Positions 7,823 to 14,713 of a DNA stretch of 19,042 nucleotides are shown here, piece by piece (position 1 is the stretch's first letter; every line of letters begins with the position of its first letter). A program made the translations under genes and the position numbers. The notes beneath the pieces were generated by a model. That model saw only the letters and a program-made list of their open reading frames with translations, did not search any database and was not told where the DNA came from. This DNA comes from BJHL01 sp035299305 (GTDB lineage Bacteria > Planctomycetota > Phycisphaerae > Phycisphaerales > UBA1924): NCBI GenBank assembly GCA_035299305.1, contig DATGWV010000110.1, positions 1-19,042 of the forward strand, read 5' to 3'.

Positions 7823-7852
7823 AACGCCGCACCACTCGTGCGGCGTTTTTCT
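7823..7852 (+). terminator. Rho-independent terminator of nuoA
   Basis: AACGCCGCAC (7823-7832) and GTGCGGCGTT (7838-7847) form a perfect 10-bp stem with a 5-base loop. A T-run (7846-7850) follows directly on the plus strand. The hairpin lies 42 bases past the nuoA stop. On the minus strand the trailing bases are not T-rich, so it probably works one way only. Confidence 0.9.
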
Positions 7853-7860
7853 TGCTTTCA

Positions 7861-8670
7861 TCAATCACACACCGGCACACTCGCCGCGTGCGGACCCAGC
7901 AAAGGCGGCTCGCCGCGCAGATGCCGAGCCACGTCAGCCAGCAGAATCGGATGCGTATACGTCGTGAAGTGGCTCATCAGCCACGTGCCCGACGCCCAGA
8001 AGGGCTTCATGCCAGGCGGCGCTGTGTGCGTCGCGCCCACGATGTTGTCGTTGGTCTGCGCGTAACACCGCAGTCTCGGATGCACACTGCAGTTGAGGCG
8101 CGTCATGAACGAACTACCCGGACACATGTCACGCGCCGCCGCGTTGGGCCGCACATGCGCCGCAAGCCGTGCACCGCTGTGCGGCGACGCAAACGTGAAG
8201 ATCCGGGCCGCTCGCAGCGTTCTCGCGTCAGCCTCGCAAGGCTGGGACACCAGTCGCGAGATCAGTCCCCCCATCGATATCCCGACGAAGTCAAACTCGG
8301 TCTCGGCAGAAAACCGAGCCGTCACTTCATCAATCGCGTAGCGCCGCACCCGCGCGAAGTCCGCCTTCGAGAAGTACGACACATACATCACGTCCTGCGG
8401 CCGCTGCGACGTCAGTCGTACCAACTGCCGCTGCAGACTCGCCGCAACTCCCGCCCACGCGTGATACCCGTTGAAGATCACAACCGGCCGTACCACCGGC
8501 AACGGACACCGCCGCATCCGCGCTAAGTCATCCTTCGCATATGCCATCAGTCCCTGCATCGCCGGGTTGCGCTCAGGCATGCGCAGCGGTGCAAATGCGA
8601 GTTGCCCAACATCAACCACCACGCGTCCCAGCGTGCGGTAAGCCTTCGAGAAAACTGATTGCTGCGTCAA
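7861..8670 (-). CDS. Alpha/beta-hydrolase fold protein (lipase/esterase-like)
   Basis: The 269-aa product has the layout of a serine hydrolase. An oxyanion-type strand-loop VVIFNGYHAWAG occurs at residues 63-74 and the nucleophile elbow GISMG at 130-134 (Ser132). A likely acid is Asp208 in TNDNIVG. The likely catalytic His is at 234 or 240 in LMSHFTTYTHP. ASPHSGARLA after the elbow is typical of lipase and PGAP1-like hydrolases. No signal peptide or lipobox is seen, although VVVDVGQLAFAPL at residues 17-29 is mildly hydrophobic. The TTG at 8670 is used because it falls 21 bases after the preceding stop; the first ATG is at 8580. It is probably the third gene of an ispG operon. Substrate is unknown; a lipid or ester is possible but not shown. 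Confidence 0.75.
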   Translation of the reverse strand: MTQQSVFSKAYRTLGRVVVDVGQLAFAPLRMPERNPAMQGLMAYAKDDLARMRRCPLPVVRPVVIFNGYHAWAGVAASLQRQLVRLTSQRPQDVMYVSYFSKADFARVRRYAIDEVTARFSAETEFDFVGISMGGLISRLVSQPCEADARTLRAARIFTFASPHSGARLAAHVRPNAAARDMCPGSSFMTRLNCSVHPRLRCYAQTNDNIVGATHTAPPGMKPFWASGTWLMSHFTTYTHPILLADVARHLRGEPPLLGPHAASVPVCD

Positions 8671-8691
8671 GATCGCCGCAGCGTACGTCGC

Positions 8692-9438
8692 TCAAAGCGA
8701 TTGCAGTTGCCCGCACTCCGGACAATGCATGATTCCCTTCGCCCGCAGATCCGCCGTTGCATACCCGCACGCTGGGCACACGTCACGTTGAACCGTTCTT
8801 GCATTCAGTTCCTTTGCCGCCGCCCGCGCACTGACAAGACACGCCCAAGCAAGTACTACAAAGATCATGTCGTGCAGCAGCCACCAAGGTGATACTCGCT
8901 CACGGTTCACCACACCGGCACGCAGCTCGGCGATCCGATTCGACGAAACGGGGTACCACCCATCGGTCTCGACAGCCAACGCATCGATCACAAGCGTCCG
9001 GCCTTGCTCGTCGGTCAAGTCAGAGTCGGCAGCAAGATCGGTCATCTGCACGCTCAAGTTATGGCTTTCAGATGTTACAACGGGGGCGGACAAACCGACT
9101 GACTCCGACCGCCCAGAGTAAAAGAACATGGCGATCGCCTCATCGCTCATTGCCACAAACTCTGGGTGGTATCGCGAAATCACGCGGTACGCGCCGTCTT
9201 TCTCGATGATCATGCCCGAGTAAATCCGCGGCCTAAACGTGCTTCCCCCAAACGCGCAGGTGTGACACCCAATCCCCAACAGCGGCACATGCCAGCGCGA
9301 CAACCGCGAGAATGCGACAAGATCAACCGCCAGCACAAGCAGCAGCATGACCCACAAATTCGGAATCGCGACAAACTCGCGCCACGCCGCGCCGACACGC
9401 CGCAGCCCATCAGCAAAGGTTGCCGAAACGCTCGACAT
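8692..9438 (-). CDS. Two-membrane-segment protein with C-terminal zinc ribbon, function unknown
   Basis: I do not recognise a named family. The 248-aa product has a membrane segment at residues about 27-43 (LWVMLLLVLAVDLVAFS) and a mixed extramembrane domain of about 140 residues with no clear motif apart from GIGCHTCAFGG near residue 55. A second membrane segment lies at about 188-204 (LHDMIFVVLAWACLVSA). The C-terminus has CPACG and CPECG 15 residues apart (Cys221, 224, 239, 242), a rubredoxin-knuckle zinc ribbon. The topology suggests the middle domain is outside the cytoplasm and the ribbon inside. The ATG at 9438 was chosen over the GTG at 9456 because GAGGGG lies about 6 bases upstream. 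It follows ispG by 33 bases and precedes the hydrolase by 21, so co-transcription is likely. A smaller protein of similar layout occurs at 14714-15073. Confidence 0.75.
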   Translation of the reverse strand: MSSVSATFADGLRRVGAAWREFVAIPNLWVMLLLVLAVDLVAFSRLSRWHVPLLGIGCHTCAFGGSTFRPRIYSGMIIEKDGAYRVISRYHPEFVAMSDEAIAMFFYSGRSESVGLSAPVVTSESHNLSVQMTDLAADSDLTDEQGRTLVIDALAVETDGWYPVSSNRIAELRAGVVNRERVSPWWLLHDMIFVVLAWACLVSARAAAKELNARTVQRDVCPACGYATADLRAKGIMHCPECGQLQSL

Positions 9439-9471
9439 GCGCCGCCCCTCATCCACACAGCGAATGCGCCG

Positions 9472-10779
9472 TTACGTCTTCCCCACCGTCAACTGCGCAG
9501 GCTTGCTCGCCGTCTTTTCCACCAGGCCGCCGGCAATCTTTTCCCACCCGCTCCCCAATTCACCGATCGGGTCGGGAGGAATGATGTCGACTTTCTTCTC
9601 GCCCAGTTTCGCCTCGCCGCGCATCACTTTGCCTTGGAAATCCAGACATTCCTTCAGCAGGCGTTCGAGAATCTCCGGCTCGGGCACATTCGCGACGCGC
9701 TCGCCCTGCACATAAATGATCCCGCGCCGATCGCCCGCAAACACCGCCACATCCGCCCCTTCCGCTTCGCCCGGCCCGTTCACAATGCACCCCATTACCG
9801 CCACCTTCATGGGCACCGTGACCTTCTCCGCAAGCTGCTTGCGAACATCCTGCACCAGCGTGAACAAGTCCACTTGAATGCGTCCACACGTCGGACACGC
9901 AATCAAGTCCACGCCCTTGCGTTCGCGCAGTCCCAGCGAATACAACAGTTCGAGCCCGTCTTCCACTTCGTAAATCGGATCGTTCGCGTAGCTGATGCGA
10001 ATCGTGTCGCCGATGCCGTTGACCAGCAGCCCCGACAACGCGGCGATGCTGCGAATGCAGCCCGTCTCCTTGGGTCCCGCATGCGTCACGCCCAGGTGCA
10101 GCGGATGATCAAACCGGTTGCTGATCTCGGTGTACGCATCCACCACCAGCGACGCGTCCATGCTCTTCGCGCTGATGACGATGTCATAAAAATCCTGCTC
10201 GTAGAAGATGTCCAGATACTCCTCGAGTTTCGCGATCATGATCGCCAGCATGTATCCATGCTTCTGCCCGCTGAACACCGCCCCCAGTTCCTTCATTCGC
10301 TTCTGCTTGTCGCGCCGCTCGATGATCGAGCCTTCATTCACACCCACGCGAATCGGCAGCCCGCGCGCCTTGCACGCCTTGATGACCTCAATCACCTGCT
10401 CGCGATCATTGATGTTGCCGGGATTGAGTCGAATCTTGTGTACGCCCGCTTCCACCGCCTCCAGCGCGCGCTGAAAGTGAAAGTGAACGTCCGCCACGAT
10501 GGGTACCTGCACCTGCGGAATGATGTGCTTGAGCGCGTCCGTGTCCTTCTTCTCAGGCACCGCCACGCGCACCACGTGCGCTCCCGCCGCCGCCAGCTTG
10601 TGAATCTCACGCACGCACGCGTCAATGTCGTGCGTATAACCAGCCGTCATCGTCTGCACACTCACCGGCGCGGGTGAAGTCGGCGTCCCGTCGCGAGCCG
10701 GCTTGCCGCCGCCGATCTTCACGAACCCAACGCGAGCATCTCCGAGCGTGACCTGTCGAGTGAGTCGGCGGGGTTGCAT
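9472..10779 (-). CDS. ispG: 4-hydroxy-3-methylbut-2-enyl diphosphate synthase (flavodoxin/ferredoxin), IspG/GcpE
   Basis: IspG catalyses the penultimate MEP-pathway step, reductive ring opening of methylerythritol cyclodiphosphate to HMBPP, using a [4Fe-4S] cluster. The 435-aa protein shows the TIM-barrel start VSVQTMTAGYTHDIDACV, then VPIVADVHFHFQRALEAVEA and KIRLNPGNI. Cluster ligands are in place: Cys295 and Cys298 (ACPTCGR), Cys331 (MGCIVNGPGEA) and Glu338, the same spacing as the E. coli ligands. The length is that of the bacterial type without the large plant/Chlamydia-type insertion. The ATG at 10779 has AAGGA 8 bases upstream. A TTG one codon earlier is less likely. It appears to lead an operon with the zinc-ribbon protein and the hydrolase, which have no known link to isoprenoid synthesis. 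Confidence 0.96.
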   Translation of the reverse strand: MQPRRLTRQVTLGDARVGFVKIGGGKPARDGTPTSPAPVSVQTMTAGYTHDIDACVREIHKLAAAGAHVVRVAVPEKKDTDALKHIIPQVQVPIVADVHFHFQRALEAVEAGVHKIRLNPGNINDREQVIEVIKACKARGLPIRVGVNEGSIIERRDKQKRMKELGAVFSGQKHGYMLAIMIAKLEEYLDIFYEQDFYDIVISAKSMDASLVVDAYTEISNRFDHPLHLGVTHAGPKETGCIRSIAALSGLLVNGIGDTIRISYANDPIYEVEDGLELLYSLGLRERKGVDLIACPTCGRIQVDLFTLVQDVRKQLAEKVTVPMKVAVMGCIVNGPGEAEGADVAVFAGDRRGIIYVQGERVANVPEPEILERLLKECLDFQGKVMRGEAKLGEKKVDIIPPDPIGELGSGWEKIAGGLVEKTASKPAQLTVGKT

Positions 10780-11118
10780 CAAGCTGATCCTTCAAAGCCG
10801 CGAGAAAGCGACGAAAACAAGCGATTTTTCGGACGAGACACATCGTAGCCCCTCCCCCTTCGCACGAACGAACTCCCTCGTGCGACAACTACGCCCGTAA
10901 AAGATTTCGCTCTACGCCTTCCACAGATTCGAGGTTCGCCCACCCCATAGCGAGGACAGCGCGTCGCGACGCGCACACGTCCACTCCCGTTTCGATGGGA
11001 CGCAACGTCCACCCTCAATTTCGGTGTTCAGGCCGTCGATGTTCTATCCGTGCGACGGGGCCAAGGGGGCGTTGTCGCGCAAGGGCTGTGATCCACGACG
11101 ATCACGAGGACACTCGCA
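10780..11118. other. Intergenic region between ispG and PilZ gene (divergent)
   Basis: These 339 bases hold the upstream sequence of two divergent genes and no convincing ORF. On the minus strand, TACGAT (10847-10842) is a possible -10 box for ispG, about 60 bases ahead of its ATG, without a good -35. CGCACGA (10861-10867) and TCGTGCG (10878-10884) form a perfect 7-bp inverted repeat with a 10-base gap just upstream of that box. It has no T-run on either side, so it is more operator-like than terminator-like. GAGGA at 11106-11110 is the PilZ gene's ribosome-binding site. The rest shows nothing I can name. Confidence 0.4.
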
Positions 11119-11808
11119 ATGGGGACTAACGATAAACCGTTCTCGTCTGTTCGTCTTAGCGAAATCGAACGCAAGGCGCTGCTCAAAGTCATCTCGATGC
11201 AGGCCGATGCGAATCCGCTTGCCAGCAAGCGCACCGATACGCGCTATGCACTCCCGCCGGGCTATTCCGTCATCGGCGAGCTCGAACAGGCCGGCGGCTC
11301 CCCGCAGAAATTCGTCGTCAGCGTGCGCGACATCTCACGCGGAGGCCTCTCCATGCTCCACAGTTCCTACGTCCACCTCAACTCACGCTGCGTCTTCCGC
11401 TTCTACGACGAGAAGAAGAAGCAAGTCGCCGCTGCCTACGCCAAAGTCGTTCGCTGCCAACACGTCAAAGGCCAGATCCACGACGTGGGACTCAAGTTCG
11501 ACATGGCCTTCCCGGTCGAAACCTTCCTTGTCGAAGCATCATCGCCACAAACGGCGCAAAACAACAAGCCGGCGATGTATCCGGCGCTCCAAGCTTTCGT
11601 CGACGAACTCGGAGGCCTCGTTCGCTCCGGTGCCGACCTCACACTCATCAGCGGCTTGCTGGAAGAGATCAGGCAGGCCATTGACGAAGCCGTGAAAGCC
11701 AAAGCCGCCGCGCCGCAAACTCCTGCCGCAACACCAGCGGCACCAGTGCAGGCCGCCGCACCTGCTGCGCCGCCTGCATCAGCTCACGCGACCGCCAAAG
11801 CCGCGTAA
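11119..11808 (+). CDS. PilZ-domain protein, putative c-di-GMP receptor
   Basis: PilZ domains bind the second messenger cyclic di-GMP and switch motility, polysaccharide output or other effectors. The 229-aa protein has both binding motifs: RTDTR at residues 38-42 (RxxxR) and DISRGG at 71-76 (DxSxxG). The beta-barrel strands follow (MLHSSYVHLNSRCVFRFYDE, then YAKVVRCQHVKG and HDVGLKF). Residues about 150-195 are predicted helical. The C-terminal 35 or so residues are an Ala/Pro-rich, probably disordered tail. GAGGA lies 8 bases before the ATG at 11119. No signal peptide or membrane segment is present, so it is cytosolic. It converges on the MFS exporter gene with only 3 bases between stop codons. 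Its output partner cannot be inferred from the neighbours. Confidence 0.88.
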   Translation: MGTNDKPFSSVRLSEIERKALLKVISMQADANPLASKRTDTRYALPPGYSVIGELEQAGGSPQKFVVSVRDISRGGLSMLHSSYVHLNSRCVFRFYDEKKKQVAAAYAKVVRCQHVKGQIHDVGLKFDMAFPVETFLVEASSPQTAQNNKPAMYPALQAFVDELGGLVRSGADLTLISGLLEEIRQAIDEAVKAKAAAPQTPAATPAAPVQAAAPAAPPASAHATAKAA

Positions 11809-11811
11809 CGC

Positions 11812-13317
11812 TCAAATCGCCGCGTCCGTCTCACTCGTCGTCGCCGTTGGCTTATGCACGCGCGCGGTGATGCCACGGACCAATCCAGGCCGCTGCGCAT
11901 ATCCCGGCTCGCCGGGCGCGATGCCATCAATCTCCGGCGTGCGCCACGTCAGCATCACGATGCCCACGATCGTCAGCATCACACTCAACACACCCAGCCC
12001 CACCTGCGCGCCCAGCCCCTCCGCATTCGGGCTGCTCGCGCTTTGACCCGCCACGTACTCGCCAATCGCCCCGCCCAGCAACGCGCCCAGCGGCATGCAC
12101 CCAAAGCTCACCGTGTTGCAGATCGCCAGCACGCGCCCGCGAATGCGATCGTCAATCAGCAGTTGCAACGCCGCAAACGCGCTGTTAAACGACCACATCC
12201 ACACGATCCCGACCAGAAAAATCGCGATGCCCGCAAAGTACAGCGACGTCACCGCGCTGAAGAAACACAGAAACAGCCCGCACAACGTGATCGACAACGG
12301 CACGAAATGGTGCTTCGGATACCACCGCGGCACAAATCGAATCGTCAGCGCCCCCATCACCGCGCCAATCCCCATCACGCCCAGCAGCGCGCCATATCCA
12401 CGCTCGCGCAGCACCTTGTCCGCATGAGGCAGATAAATCTGCTTCACCAGAATGGGCAGAAACCGCAGCAGCGGAGTCGCCAGCGCACTGAAGATCGTGA
12501 TGCCCAAAATCAGATTGCGCGTGCCGCGATGCCGCCAGGAAAAAATCGCCGCTTCCTTGATCAGTTCCCAAGGCTTTCCTCGCTGATCCTTAGGCACCGC
12601 CGGCGAAGGTGGCGTCCTCGCCACCGCAATCAGCACCGCAAGGTAACTGATCGCGTTCAAAAGAAACAGCAGCGCAGTTCCCTTGATGTCATACGCCGAT
12701 TTGCTCTGCAGCCATGCGACAAAGTCCGCACTTCCAGGCACCCATCGCGCCACATGATCCACCAGCGCAATCACGCTGAACCCCAGCAGAATCCCGCCAA
12801 TCGCCGGCCCTAGCGCCCGCGCGAGATTGAACTGCAAACCGTTGAGCGTGATCGCGCTCGTCAAATCCTCACGCGGCACCAGCCGGGGCGTCAACACCTG
12901 CCACGCCGGAATGTTGAACGCCATCGCAATGCCGTCCAGCGCTCCCAGCGTGATGAGCGCGTAAGGCGACACCTCGCCGCGAAACGCGACGATGAACAAG
13001 CCGACGGCAATCAGCATTCGCGCACACTGCGTGATGAACAGCAGCTTCTTGCGATCCACCATGTCCGCGACCACGCCGCCCAGAAGCCCAAGAAACAGCT
13101 GCGGCGCAAGCTGCGCCACCGCGAGATACGCCATCATGATCGGCGCGCCAGGCTTCCCCGAGTCCACCCACTGCGGCGCGAGTGTCGCCTCGGCCATCGC
13201 CCACTGCACGCCCACCACTTCCATCCATCCACCCATGCTCGACACAAATGCCGCTAACCAGACATTCCGAAAATGCCGGTGCGACAAAGCGTGCCAGATG
13301 GACTGTGGAGACGACAT
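11812..13317 (-). CDS. MFS transporter, MFS_3/EntS-like exporter group
   Basis: The 501-aa membrane protein has about 12 hydrophobic segments. The N-terminus (HALSHRHFRNVWLAAFVSSM, then GWMEVVGVQWAM) is typical of the MFS_3 / EntS-type group of exporters. The signature loop after segment 2, GGVVADMVDRKKLLFITQCA, fits the MFS motif A region. LTSAITLNGLQFNLARALGP and a central cytoplasmic loop with EAAIFSWRHRGTRNLILG are also characteristic. LLIDDRIRGRVLAICNTVSF is another family hallmark late in the protein. The C-terminal 40 residues are polar. The ATG at 13317 gives a normal N-terminus but has no clear Shine-Dalgarno. Members export siderophores, drugs or other small molecules; the substrate here is unknown, and no siderophore genes are in the window. 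Confidence 0.88.
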   Translation of the reverse strand: MSSPQSIWHALSHRHFRNVWLAAFVSSMGGWMEVVGVQWAMAEATLAPQWVDSGKPGAPIMMAYLAVAQLAPQLFLGLLGGVVADMVDRKKLLFITQCARMLIAVGLFIVAFRGEVSPYALITLGALDGIAMAFNIPAWQVLTPRLVPREDLTSAITLNGLQFNLARALGPAIGGILLGFSVIALVDHVARWVPGSADFVAWLQSKSAYDIKGTALLFLLNAISYLAVLIAVARTPPSPAVPKDQRGKPWELIKEAAIFSWRHRGTRNLILGITIFSALATPLLRFLPILVKQIYLPHADKVLRERGYGALLGVMGIGAVMGALTIRFVPRWYPKHHFVPLSITLCGLFLCFFSAVTSLYFAGIAIFLVGIVWMWSFNSAFAALQLLIDDRIRGRVLAICNTVSFGCMPLGALLGGAIGEYVAGQSASSPNAEGLGAQVGLGVLSVMLTIVGIVMLTWRTPEIDGIAPGEPGYAQRPGLVRGITARVHKPTATTSETDAAI

Positions 13318-13382
13318 GCGGGAACCGCGTCTTACGCCGCGCGGCGGGGAATGCTACATCGGTTCAACGTGCAACACACCAC

Positions 13383-13439
13383 AAAAACAGGAACACCCCA
13401 TCACGTGATTCAAAGAATCACGCACGGGGCCTGTTCCTG
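13383..13439 (-). terminator. Long stem-loop terminator downstream of the DUF4397 gene
   Basis: Nested inverted repeats are visible. CAGGAACA (13388-13395) pairs with TGTTCCTG (13432-13439), CCCC (13396-13399) with GGGG (13426-13429), and CGTGATTC (13404-13411) with GAATCACG (13415-13422) around an AAA loop. On the minus strand the stem is followed by TTTTT (13387-13383), as a rho-independent terminator needs. It lies about 170 bases past the DUF4397 stop at 13607. It also lies upstream of the MFS exporter gene and would insulate it. Confidence 0.75.
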
Positions 13440-13480
13440 ACGTGTGGGTTCATCTCCGCTTCATCTTGCCGCTGCAAAGC

Positions 13481-13509
13481 GCGGATGAGCGATGCTCTCA
13501 CTCATCCGC
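13481..13509. repeat. Perfect 9-bp inverted repeat, 11-base loop
   Basis: GCGGATGAG (13481-13489) and CTCATCCGC (13501-13509) are exact reverse complements. No T-run follows on either strand. The repeat sits between the DUF4397 stop and its terminator, so it could be an mRNA 3' stabilising hairpin or a protein site. Function is unknown. Confidence 0.6.
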
Positions 13510-13606
13510 ACGGGGAAGGGAACTCGTTCTCGCTCACGCTCCGTATGAACATCCCTTGGCTTCTGCACAAGCCCGTGTCCACGCGCGAACGCAAGCGCTT
13601 CTATTC

Positions 13607-14329
13607 TCACCGGCGACGCCGACCCGCAAACACCGCACTCAAGCCCAGCAGCGCAGCCGCGCCGGGAGTGGGAATCGCATCGGCGAAAATCACCGCCTGC
13701 ACATTGCCCTGCGCCAGCGAGCCCATCGCAAACACCGTGTAGACCACGTTGTTCTGCAGCGTGATGCCGGGGAGCGGCAGCGCAAGCTGGTTGTTGGCAT
13801 CCAGGAACACGCCCAGGTCGTACGTGCCGCCGGGCACCGTGATGTAGCCTTCATCAGCCGCGTTGCCAAACGCCGTGTTGTCAAACAGCACGCCGCCGCT
13901 CAGCAGACCGACATCGACCGCGGGCACATCAGGCGCCGCGTGCACAAAGCGAATGCGGGCCGCGTTGGGATTCTGCGTGCGATCATCCACGAGCACGAGG
14001 GGGCGGATGTTGCTGAAGAAATCAATCGCCGCGATCGTGTAGTCCGTGTTGCCGTCAATCGCGACACCCGTCGCATTGATCGCCACCGGACTCGTCGCGT
14101 TCGCAGGCGTCACGCGAAAGTCATACGTCCCCGTCGGCAGCGGCACGTAACCCGTGCCCTGCGTGAACGCCAGATCTTCAATCGCCGGCGCGCCCGCGCC
14201 GGGCAGCGTGTTCACATACACATCCACCGCGGGCGTGTTGGGCGACGCGTGAATCACGCGCACACCCGCCATCGCCGAAGCCGCGACCCCACCGGCGATC
14301 ATCGCCACCATCACTTGCTGCATTTGCAT
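13607..14329 (-). CDS. Secreted DUF4397 protein with PEP-CTERM-like anchor
   Basis: The 240-aa product begins with a Sec signal peptide (MQMQQVMVAMIAGGVAASAMAG, likely cut after ASAMA). Two similar DUF4397-type beta-rich units follow. Unit 1 (about residues 23-125) starts VRVIHASPNTPAVDVYVN, and unit 2 (about 126-218) starts IRFVHAAPDVPAVDVGLL. Each contains a GTYDF/GTYDL strand and an N.DYTI/NVVYTV strand. The C-terminus PTPGAAALLGLSAVFAGRRRR has a Pro-Gly motif, a short hydrophobic helix and four Arg, the layout of PEP-CTERM/exosortase sorting tails in Phycisphaerae. The protein is therefore probably exported and surface-associated. GGAGG at 14338-14334 lies 4 bases before ATG 14329 and 10 bases before ATG 14323, so either start is possible. 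It is a single-gene unit with its own terminator. Biochemical role is unknown. Confidence 0.87.
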   Translation of the reverse strand: MQMQQVMVAMIAGGVAASAMAGVRVIHASPNTPAVDVYVNTLPGAGAPAIEDLAFTQGTGYVPLPTGTYDFRVTPANATSPVAINATGVAIDGNTDYTIAAIDFFSNIRPLVLVDDRTQNPNAARIRFVHAAPDVPAVDVGLLSGGVLFDNTAFGNAADEGYITVPGGTYDLGVFLDANNQLALPLPGITLQNNVVYTVFAMGSLAQGNVQAVIFADAIPTPGAAALLGLSAVFAGRRRR

Positions 14330-14513
14330 ATTTCCTCCGTCACGCGTTCCGGGAGAGAACCGCCGAACGCCAGGCAGGCCGATGGCCGACTCGTCAAAGA
14401 GAGAGAATCACTCCGCATCACATGACGCATGAATGACGACGAGCCAGCCGACCGGCGCGAGGATGTACGCACGCCGAGATGAGATCGGATTCTCACCAAA
14501 TCGCGGAATGTGC

Positions 14514-14529
14514 AAATTGATTCTCATTT
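14514..14529. promoter_or_regulatory. Possible Fur-like operator
   Basis: On the minus strand this reads AAATGAGAATCAATTT, which resembles the core of Fur boxes (AATGAGAATCATT type). The match is imperfect, and one site by eye in a GC-rich genome is weak evidence. It lies 185 bases upstream of the DUF4397 start. Confidence 0.25.
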
Positions 14530-14532
14530 CTC

Positions 14533-14558
14533 AAAATCTGCATCGCCGATCAGATTTT
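14533..14558. repeat. Perfect 8-bp inverted repeat AAAATCTG-N10-CAGATTTT
   Basis: AAAATCTG (14533-14540) and CAGATTTT (14551-14558) are exact reverse complements around a 10-base spacer. The arms are AT-rich. The repeat could be a dimeric regulator site, given its two-turn span, or a weak terminator for the zinc-ribbon gene that ends at 14714. Confidence 0.55.
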
Positions 14559-14713
14559 CTCGCAATTTCACTTGCACCCCGCGCGAACATGTGGCATCTT
14601 CTCGCCCCCTCGTCTCACCAGCCGCGCCCCATTCGCAACCAAATCCCCCGCGCAGCTACAACCCCGCAGCCCATCGCCGCGTTCATCACAGCACATCGTC
14701 AAAACTCACACCC

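Larger units (their letters stand above)
14330..14713. other. 384-base non-coding region with operator-like repeats
   Basis: No convincing gene is seen on either strand. The region holds the ribosome-binding site of the DUF4397 gene and probably its promoter. It also has GATTCTCA twice in direct orientation (14488-14495 and 14519-14526, 31 bases apart) and a reversed copy, GAGAATCA, at 14403-14410. A perfect 8-bp dyad (14533-14558) follows. The region is more AT-rich than its surroundings around 14500-14580, as expected of regulatory DNA. Confidence 0.5.

Noticed and set aside
9166..10677. 503-codon open frame on the plus strand
   Set aside because: It lies antisense to ispG and the zinc-ribbon gene. 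It is rich in Arg, His and Gln and has no recognisable motif, as expected for the reverse frame of GC-rich coding DNA.
13442..14425. 327-codon open frame on the plus strand
   Set aside because: It is antisense to the DUF4397 gene, which has a signal peptide, a sorting tail and a ribosome-binding site.
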